From Staphylotrichum longicolle (Eukaryota; Ascomycota; Sordariomycetes; Sordariales; Chaetomiaceae): 64,000 nucleotides of DNA. The translations under genes were made by a program, and so were the position numbers. The DNA lies in the NCBI GenBank assembly GCA_019096155.1, contig JAHCVI010000006.1, positions 992,001-1,056,000 of the forward strand, read 5' to 3'. Position 1 is the first letter of the stretch, and every line of letters starts with the position of its first letter. The notes beneath the pieces are model-generated. The model saw nothing but the letters and a program-made list of their open reading frames with translations, made no database searches and was not told where the DNA came from. Below are positions 56,150 through 64,000 of the stretch, piece after piece.

Positions 56150-57821
56150 GTGAAGGGCCAAACCTAGGGGTGTATGATAGGTGGATAGATTGAAGGACAA
56201 TGAACAGAGTCACAGGGTGCGTGGCGTCTTGTATTACCTTATATCTGCGTCGCCTGACTCAAAGTCATGAGTTCCATGAGACCACCGGAATGAAAGCACT
56301 TGCTCGAAGTGTGAGGAGTTGAGGATCGGTGGAGAGAACAGGCAATGAAATCTATTGTCGATGGACTAATCCTCGAACTGCGTGAGACTATACGTTAGAC
56401 AGCACACGTACCTCTCAGCGAGGTGGACGGTGGCTCGGCATTGTTGTTAATTGGCCCTGGTCAAACCCCGTTTTGTCTCGCTTGCTCAACAAGTACACAT
56501 TACGTGAGCAAACCCAGTGGTGCACATCCCCATCCCCGGCCATGAAGCTGGTCCTCACCTACCGCCTGCCGACTTCAGAGCGCCGTCTATTGGACTTCTT
56601 GCCGATTTTGGCCCGCGTGCCAAATAAGGTACCTTTGCCAACAGCCCAACACGTAGCATGGACAACCTTGACCTCTTCAAGCCGTCAAATCTCGTGCGCA
56701 CGCAGGAAAAGATGAATCGCTACCGGGCTGGCGGCCTTCATCCCGTCTGCCTCCATGACACGTTCAAAGACGGCCGCTACGAATCTACAACAAGCTAGGG
56801 TGGGGAGGCTTCTCCACTGTGTGGCTCGCCAGAGATGAATCGTGTGGCATCCTCGCCTTACATGCTAGACATCTTTGCATGGAGCACGGAGATAGGAGAG
56901 AAGCCACCCTGTAAATGTGGTGTTGAGTCCCTGGCAAGATCAACACCCCAGTACTAGAGCACCTACCACCCTTTGCACCGACTTACCTACATACGTCATC
57001 AGGTTGAACTTTGGGTGGCAGTGTTACAGTGTGTGGCAACGGACAATTCTGGCTGCTTTGGTCTGTCTCTGGGGTTTGCCGTAGTAGTAAAGATGACTGG
57101 CATTTCAACGACTCCGACAACGTGTATTGTACACGCAGCAGCTGATCCCAAACTTCCTGAGATGAACGCTGTGCATGCCTCCTCCACCCACAAATCTCAC
57201 CATGCACGCTCGGCATGCACTGCCGGCAAATGGTGCCTCCGAAAATGCAGATCGACTTGTGGATGCGCAACACAGAGGGACGAATCGTCCCAACCGTAAC
57301 GGTTCCCTCTTTAGCGCTGATTGTGGATTTTTCTGCCTTGCTTCAGTTGGAAATGGCCCCATTGGCGGAACAAACACACCGGGCTCCTCCCAGAAAGCGA
57401 GTTTCTCCCTCTTCAGACTTTTGGCAATCCCTGACCAATGACGTAATGCGTTCGACTGCCCCAGGGCCTCAAGGGGCCTTGCAGGGCCTGGACCCCGCGA
57501 CTTGACCCAGCGTTCTTGGCCTTTCCCGGCTTCCCGGCGTGTGCTCACCCACTCTGAGCCACTCTCTCGGTAACCATTCCTCGCAGCAAATCCGCCCCCG
57601 GCCCGAGACACCCACGCTTTTCGCAGGGAGCAGCAATAAGCAGACCTCCCGTGCGCTTTGTGGACATTATTATGACCGTAGTGAAGACGCCTCATGTGTC
57701 CGAGACATCTCGCGAGCGGGAAACCTCAAGTCAGTCCCTACCTTAACGTTACTCGTCCAGCGACCCTGGCAAGCCTGGGACGCACCGCTGACCTCCGCCC
57801 TTGCGCGCAACTGCAGATACG
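56150..57821. other. Intergenic, about 1.7 kb, with a kinase scrap
   Basis: Apart from the SRPK-like fragment at 56711-56900 I see no gene. The right end should be the promoter of the histidine kinase gene. Confidence 0.45.
56711..56900 (+). pseudogene. N-terminal fragment of an SRPK-like protein kinase
   Basis: The sequence reads MNRYRAGGLHPVCLHDTFKDGRYE, then, after a one-base frame change at about 56787, IYNKLGWGGFSTVWLARDESCG. This is the start of the kinase domain of fungal SRPK-type kinases (YRPGGYHPV..GD.F..GRY, glycine loop GWGGFSTVWLARD). The match stops soon after; the rest of the catalytic domain (VAIK lysine, HRD, DFG) is missing. It is a non-functional relic, probably left by a partial duplication. 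Confidence 0.75.
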
Positions 57822-60800
57822 ATGCCCCTCTCGACCGCATGGGCCGCAGCCGCCCCTCCCATCTCGTCGTCGTCGTCGCTGTCGGCCGCCCCCGACCCCG
57901 GCCTCACCGCGTTTGCCCAGCTAGGGCTCTACGCCTGAACGCAAGCCGCTCCATGGTCTCGCTCTTCGACCGTCGCTACCAGCACATCGCCGAGGCCATT
58001 CGCCCGCCTGAGCCGGGTCAGCCGCCCCTTGCTCCTTCAACGCCCTCGCCTTCGAGCGAGCCACCAGCGTGTGCGAAAATGGCGACGCCCGCAACCACAC
58101 CGGCAGCGAATGTGGATTGTCCATCGGCGATATCCCCGTGTCCGTCGTCAACCACCTGGATGCCGATGTGCGCTTCTGCCAAATTCAGGACCCCACGCGC
58201 CAGTTCTACGCCGGCGTGCCCATTCGCTCGCCTGCCGGCGTCAACATCGGCGTCTACTGCGTCTTCGACGATGCCCCGCGCCCGGGGGGGCTGGACCAGG
58301 AGCAGGTCCGCTTTATCCGGGACCTGTCTGTTGTCATCATGGACTACCTCGCATACAAGCGGAGCCACGATTGGTACCATCGCGAGCAGCGCATGGTGCG
58401 CGGCCTGGGCAGCTTCGTCGAGGGCGACGCCGCTCTGCCCGTGCCCGAAGGTGCTGCGGAAAAAGAGAGCGCGTTGTCAAGAGAGCCCGAGAACCCTGTA
58501 GGACCGCCTCCTACCCTGAAGCCGACCGAAGAGGAGGCGCCATTGGCCGTTGAGATGCCGCACGCCGAGACAAGCGCAAAGGGCGATCAGCCAGAATTGG
58601 CCAATGGCGGCAGCACCGTGTTACCCGCGCGCCCACTCAAAGCGTCCTCTGCCAAACCTCCAACGGGGCCGACCGACGAGGCTCGCGGTGGTACAAATAT
58701 CGAGCGCGTCTTCTACAGAGCCGCCAACCTGATCCGAGAGTCGCTCGAGGTCGAGGGTGCCGTGTTCCTCGATGCCAAGATAAGATCATATGGGGGCCTG
58801 GTCGGCAACATGTCGCCGCCTCCACCTTCTCCCAGCAGCACGGACGTACGGCACTCGTCCATGGAATCCGGGAGCAGCGACGAGATTGCTCAGAGTTTGG
58901 CTTCTCCCCTCCCAAGTACGAGCCCCGCCGTGTCTCGCGTGCTGGGCTTCTCCACCTCGCGTGCCTCGTCGATTGCTGGGGACGCCGTCCCGGCCGAGGT
59001 CTTGCCCTGTCGGGAGCGCTTCCTTCATCGACTGCTTCAACGCTATCCCAAAGGCCGTATCTTCCACTTCGAGGCTGACGGCGCCTTGTCTGACCCCTCC
59101 ACCAGTTCAAGTGGCGACGATAGTACGTTCGGCTCATCCACCACTACCTCAACGGCGGGCCCAGCCTCGCCCACCGATGAAGGTGGCGCCAGCTCAGCCG
59201 TCAAGCCCAAGACTCGTTTATCAGCTGCCGAACGAGTCATTCGCATGTTCCCCGGCGCCCGCAGCGTCGCAGTTGTGCCTCTTTGGGATCCGCAAACCGG
59301 CCGCCTGTTCGCCGGCGGGTTCTTGTGGACGCGGACCCCGACGCGTATCTTTAGCCGGGAGAACGAGTTGAGTTATCTGCGCGTCTTTGGGCTGGCCATC
59401 ATGGCCGAGGTGGCACGCCAGACATTGCACGCCGCGGACAAGACGAAAACGGACATCTTGGGGTCCATCAGCCACGAGCTGCGGACGCCGCTGCACGGCT
59501 TGGTCGGGACCACCGAGATGCTGCGCAACACAGATCTCGACGGATTCCAGAAGAGTGTTTTGTGGACGTTGGATGCTTCTGCCAGGACCCTGCTCGACAC
59601 GGTTGACCACGTAAGTCTGTTCAAGTTACCTCCGCTCCTCGTGCCTCTGGCATTGGTGATCTTTGAAGGAGCCGCTTGCTTGGGATGCAATGATACTAAC
59701 GACTATTGTCTCCAGCTTCTGGACTTCATCAAGGCCAACAACCTTAGACGTTCCTCAAAATCCAAACGCAAGGCCGGCGCACCGTCTGGCCAGCTTACCC
59801 ACCCGCAGCCAACTGTGTCACCTCCCTTGCCTATGATGGAGGCTTCCGGTGTCGTTTCGCTCGACTTGTTTGTAGAGGAGGTGTTGGACAGCGTGCTAGC
59901 AGGCTCCAGTTATCTCACCATGTCAAGGACACATGATCTCCACCCGCCCCGTCGGCCTCGACCAGTCTCTTATCCCGCCACGATACCGCCTGCATCTGCC
60001 ACTGCAGATCAGACGCCGAACGGCACTGTCTCCAGCAGCCGCGGGCAAGTCTTGATATACGTCGACATCGACTACTCGGCGGACTGGTCCTTCCACGTAC
60101 ACCCAGGCGCGCTGCGGCGCATCGTCATGAATTTGTTCGGCAACTCGCTCAAATTCACCCAGTCGGGATTTATCCGCGTCTCGCTGCGGCAAGACCGCCA
60201 AACTAAGCAAAGTACAAGCGCCGCCAGACTCACGAACGTCACCCTCACGGTCTCGGATTCTGGCCGAGGCATCGGCGAGGATTACATGCGGGACCACCTC
60301 TTTATCCCCTTCTCGCAGGAAGACGAGTTTGCCCCCGGCACCGGCCTCGGCCTCAATCTCGTCCACCGTATGGTCTCCGCCGTCGGCGGCACCATTGACG
60401 TGGTGAGCAAGGTGGGCGAGGGCACGACCACCACCGTGGTTTTGCCGCTACCTCACGCCGCTGGCGCCGGCGACTCTGGTGCCAGGGATGATCAACAACA
60501 GCAATCACAGCATCAGCAACAAGACGTCGATTTCCGACGAGACGTGCAAGCACTGGCCGGGAAACGCTTACTACTCCGCCACTTCGAGACAGGGACCAGG
60601 ATCCGGCCCGGCTCTTTTGCGGCCGAAGACGCCAAGCAGTCCTCGCAGTTCCAGCTGATGAAGCGCATGTGTGAAGATGCTCTCCGCATGACGGTCTTGT
60701 CTGACAAGGAAGCCGAAGGCAGCGAGCCGCCGCCAGATTTCATTGTCACTCTCACCACCGACTCCGTAACTTCGCTCCACAAGACTGGATCAGAGGGACT

Positions 60801-62037
60801 GAGGGATGCGTGCCCGCATGTTATGATCTGTCAGGATCTGGCGTCGGCTCATTCGATCATGAGCTCGAATGCTGACGTCTCGTGGAGGGGGAATGAAGTG
60901 TTGGCGCAGCCGTATGTATCACCGTCCATTCACTCTTGGTTGTTCACAGAAACTGACATTTTGTGCAGTGTCGGGCCCCGGAAACTCGCGAGATCCCTCA
61001 TGAGCGCCCTGTCGCACTGGCAAGCCGCCCACGAGGACTCAGGCGCAGGTGGGCCGGACCCCAGCATCAATAACCCAGCGGTGCAGGCGCCCCGAGCCTT
61101 GACTCCGGAAAAGGACAAAGTGCCCTCTACTACTGCGGAACTCGATCTCCAGCAGCGTGATGATAACCTCAGGGAACAAGTTCCAGAGCCCGTCACCGCT
61201 GAACCTGTCTCGGGCGTTCTTGTACCTCCACCTGAGGACACCCGCTCTTTCTCCCCATCAGGACAGACCCGGCCACCGCAAAAAGCAGCAACGACGCCTT
61301 CACAACCCACTTCCAACCTGTCAGGTGCAGTTGGCACTACCAGGCAAAAGTCGATCTTGATTGTGGACGACAACGCGATCAATCTCAAGGTACGTATCAC
61401 ACAAACCCCAGATCATCTGCCCTCCTTCTCGGCCGACCTTCCTCCTTTGCCTGCCCAGCTTTCCCCCCTCCCTCTCCTCTCCTCTTTCGTAAAAACAGCC
61501 CAAGACCAACTCTGACCTTCCTTCGTCCAGATTCTTGCCGCCTACATGACACGCCTGCACTACGACTACACGACCGCGCAGAACGGCCTCGAGGCCCTGC
61601 AGCTCTACGCCCGCGAGCCGAGCCGGTACGCCTGCGTGCTGACTGACATCTCGATGCCCGTCATGGACGGGTTAGAGCTCACGCGCCAAATCCGGGAGCT
61701 CGATCGGGTGAGCGGGAGGGGGCGGCGGCCGGGCCGGGGCCGCGGGACATCGGTGGGAACGGGGACTGGAACAGGAACGGGGACAGGAATGGGGACAGGG
61801 ACAGGGACGGCGGTGGAAAAGGGAGCAATGGGGACAGGAACGACGGAGACGGGGACGGGGAATGGGAATGGAAATGGGCTGGTGATTATTGCCTTGACGG
61901 GGTTGGGCGGGCCGCTGGTGGAGCAGGACGCTATTGCCAGCGGGGTGGATTTGTTCCTGACGAGGCCGCTGATGTTTACGGGGCTGAGGGATTCCATGGC
62001 GGCGGTGGGGTTGGTGCCACCACAGCAGCGAAGTTAG
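57822..62037 (+). CDS. Hybrid histidine kinase with GAF-like sensor and receiver domain
   Basis: From ATG 57822 (MPLSTAWAAAAP) the N-terminal sensor reads FAQLGLYA, NASRSMVSLFDRRYQ and SFNALAFERATSVCENG, then a GAF-like part FYAGVPIRSPAGVNIGVYCVFDD. These pieces lie in three frames, with one-base losses at about 57937 and 58015. From 58069 the frame is clean. The H-box is GSISHELRTPLHG (His codon 59473-59475), the N-box NLFGNSLKFT, the G-boxes DSGRGIG and GTGLGLNLV. Introns are 59611-59715, 60912-60968 and 61390-61530. The receiver domain has VDDN, LTDISMPVMDG (Asp codon 61645-61647) and IALTG, but Arg (codon 61963-61965) replaces the usual Lys. About 1300 residues. It should sense a signal in the cytosol and pass phosphate to an HPt protein of a MAPK pathway. 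Confidence 0.88.
61753..61870. repeat. Gly-Thr-coding low-complexity repeat in the receiver domain
   Basis: Imperfect GGAACGGGGACA-type repeats encode a GTGTGTG run inserted between the receiver's phospho-Asp strand and the ALTG strand. Its position in a loop region may be tolerated; the length is likely polymorphic. Confidence 0.8.
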
Positions 62038-62491
62038 AGCCTGTTCGGAGATCTTGACTGGTTAGAGTCGGGGTTGGGGGGTATATTATAGATCGATCTC
62101 ATTAGACGTACAAGAGTTATCTTGAGATTCGTGAAATGTTAAAGCCGCTCAGAATTGATCCAATGCACCGGGGTCTGCACCGTTTAGAGTAATAGCGACG
62201 TGATTTGAGACATTAGCTGGGAATTCAGGTTAGATCCTAGAATCACGGTCTTGGTCGTCTAAAGTCCACGGTCGCCTAGACTAATGCTTCAAGATAGCAA
62301 ACGGAAATTGAAAGAGACAATCGAATGCAAAGCTACCAAATAAGCCCGCGATGTGCACTGCAATCAACAACCCCCTATATCAGCTAATTAAGCGGCCATG
62401 GGCTGAACTTTTGCTTGTGAAAGGAGGGCAGGAAGATGCTTAAAATCCTAGGAGAAACCAGCCATTTCCCCTTGACAGACTCGATAGAGCA
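62038..62491. other. Intergenic between convergent genes
   Basis: AT-richer 3' flanks of the kinase gene and the second HET gene; no gene seen. Confidence 0.5.
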
Positions 62492-64000
62492 CTATCCGAG
62501 AAGTATCTCGCTAAGACACGGCCCAGGCGACACCGACTTTCTGGCTCCTGACTCTGCGAGAAGGCCAACTCCCCTGCGTTCTGCCATCGGCCTGCTCTGG
62601 TCTATAAGAAGCACGTTGTAGGTTCCACTTCCCAGCGTCTGCGCTTCCTCGTCAGTCAGATTTTGTTGGGATCCTGTCGCTTCGGATATCATAATAAGTT
62701 CTAGGGGCTTTGGCGAGCCGAACAGCGCAGTGTCTTCAGTTCCATCGAGCCAGGCGACACCGACTTTCTCGCCGTCTCCAGTTAGGATCCAGACCGCGCC
62801 AGTGGAGTTGTTCCGCGTCTCAATGTGGAAGTAGACTGAAATTGCCCAGAACTGTAGGATCTTATACCGCACTTGGAGGATCCCACGTTGCTGTGGGGGC
62901 AATAGCCTGAAGCTATTTGGCGCCTCCTTACCCGCTGTTTCGGCAGACAGGACATGATTTCGAGTGGGAGTCCCGGAGCTTGCCTTGTCGGCCACTGCTA
63001 GTCCATCTGTGGTGTGGTCGCATAATCTCTGAACCCATTTCTGGAGAAGTTCCTGCCGGGGTCCGCGAACCTGTTCCCACAGATCTGGCCTCCAGATCGA
63101 CGTTGGCGACGTGGAGTCGTTGCCATCGGCGACAGACCAGGAGACAGGACAGCTGTTGCCTAGCCATGTGTTGAGTATGGCGTTGTTCTCCATCAGAAGA
63201 CCCGCGAAACAAATATGGCCGGCCCATCCGGCCCAGGAATAACTTGTACATCCCCGCCGGCGTTGGAGCCTGCACTCGTCCGACCGAAAGAGAACGAACG
63301 CATCAAACGCCTCAGCTGGCATCCCTTCAAGAAAGGAATACGACACTCGCCGCTCATAGTACCGCATAATTCCCGTCATGGCCCCCATGAGGTCGTCTGG
63401 GTAGGTGAGGCGCCTTCTCGTGTATGCTTGGAGCAGCTGGCCGAAGACAGGCGCGTCTATCTTGACAAAAGGGTTGTGACCCCCCGAAAGCCCCACGCGG
63501 CGGAACTTGGCTGCTACGGATTTGGACAGGGAAACCGTGCCTGGGCCTTCCGCTAGCAGGCGGTAAAGGCTGTTTGGGTCGGCCATGTTTTCGGACAGGG
63601 CATTCGCCGCATTGCCGTTGCAGCGGAAGATAACCTAGTTGGAGAGGAAGTAGACACTCCGGTTTGAAAGGAGTTGCTCCTGAAAACTGAACGATACAAA
63701 GTTTAGCTGTGGCACTCTTGGAATCATGGGGAGAGAATCTAAGTTAACATGGCCAGCATCTCTGCACTCACGTCCATGCCCTTGTCGAGTAGACAGTTCG
63801 ATCCAAGACGACGTCTAACTCCTCATACAACCCAACATACGCTTCTTCTGTAACTTTCACAGCATTGTCATCTAGCACCGGACTCGTCTGGGATATTCCG
63901 GGGAGTCCCGCATCCGCATTGTCGCCGTGGGCCGCCACGATCGTCAGCCAGGCCTTCGTGTAGATCTTGTCCATGGCGTCGACACCTCGCCTCATGTCTT
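62492..64000 (-). CDS. HET-domain protein, 5' end outside the window, with an in-frame TAG
   Basis: The gene runs off the right edge, so the N-terminus is missing. The visible exon (64000-63772) has the HET motif AMDKIYTKAWLTIVAAHGDNADAGLPGI and LDRTVYSTRAWT. An 85-nt intron (63771-63687) joins TFQEQLLSNRSVYFLSN, then a TAG at 63637-63635 and VIFRCNGNAANALSENM; the frame is then open for 364 codons from MADPNS to 62492. HET proteins normally have Gln or a similar residue at the TAG position, so CAG to TAG is likely. Without correction the protein ends within the HET domain. The large open C-terminal part shows that the change is recent or is bypassed. Confidence 0.75.

Noticed and set aside
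1..64000. CRISPR arrays, operons, ribosome-binding sites, telomere repeats
   Set aside because: Nothing of this kind is present; the gene structure is eukaryotic throughout and there is no TTAGGG array.

Overview
This window is nuclear DNA of a filamentous ascomycete, most probably a sordariomycete. The signs are GC-rich genes split by short introns (46-170 nt) with GT..AG ends and CTRAC/CTAAC branch points; HET, NACHT and ankyrin genes; fungal-only families (2EXR, Pth11-like rhodopsin, WSC, bZIP with a DUF3425-type tail); and a pogo/Fot-type transposon inactivated by C-to-T changes of the kind made by repeat-induced point mutation (RIP). I see no prokaryotic or viral genes, no tRNA or rRNA and no CRISPR array.

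Layout. 0-5 kb: a small unknown protein and a 2EXR-domain gene. 5-9 kb: a secreted GMC oxidoreductase and a hydrophilic unknown protein. 8.85-10.72 kb: a complete but dead TIR transposon. 11-13 kb: an F-box gene with two frame breaks. 13.5-17 kb: a five-WSC-domain copper radical (glyoxal) oxidase. 19-20.3 kb: an HMG-box regulator. 22.4-23.6 kb: a first Pth11-like receptor. 24-26.3 kb: an OTU-like cysteine protease with SUMO-interaction-like motifs and a SAP-like segment. 27.6-33.7 kb: a three-gene catabolic-looking cluster (class III CoA-transferase, bZIP regulator, AtuA/DUF1446 protein). 34.4-36 kb: a membrane protein with a Pro/Gln-rich tail. 38-42.5 kb: a decayed NACHT gene and an ankyrin fragment. 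43.6-45.3 kb: a HET-domain gene. 46-46.8 kb: a MOSC protein. 48-49.6 kb: a second Pth11-like receptor with eight exons, one of only 4 nt. 50.8-51.8 kb: a Cys-rich unknown protein with an in-frame TAG. 53.2-53.9 kb: a GPI-anchored-type cell-surface protein. 54.8-56.1 kb: an intact F-box/LRR-like gene. 56.7-56.9 kb: an SRPK kinase scrap. 57.8-62 kb: a hybrid histidine kinase. 62.5-64 kb: a second HET gene that runs off the right edge.

How the genes fit together. The 27.6-33.7 kb block is the only clear functional cluster: the bZIP gene lies between two CoA-type catabolic genes and shares a ~450-bp divergent promoter with the AtuA gene. The oxidases (GMC, copper radical), the GPI protein, the two Pth11-like receptors and the hybrid kinase suit a saprotroph or plant-associated fungus sensing and modifying its surroundings. 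The HET, NACHT and ankyrin genes are typical non-self-recognition genes. A striking contrast runs through the window: metabolic genes and receptors are clean, while the HET, NACHT, F-box, 2EXR and kinase genes carry frame breaks, nearly all looking like loss of one base, and two genes carry an in-frame TAG. True decay, RIP, uncorrected assembly errors and stop-codon RNA editing are all possible. All exon models here were worked out by hand from splice signals and reading frame.
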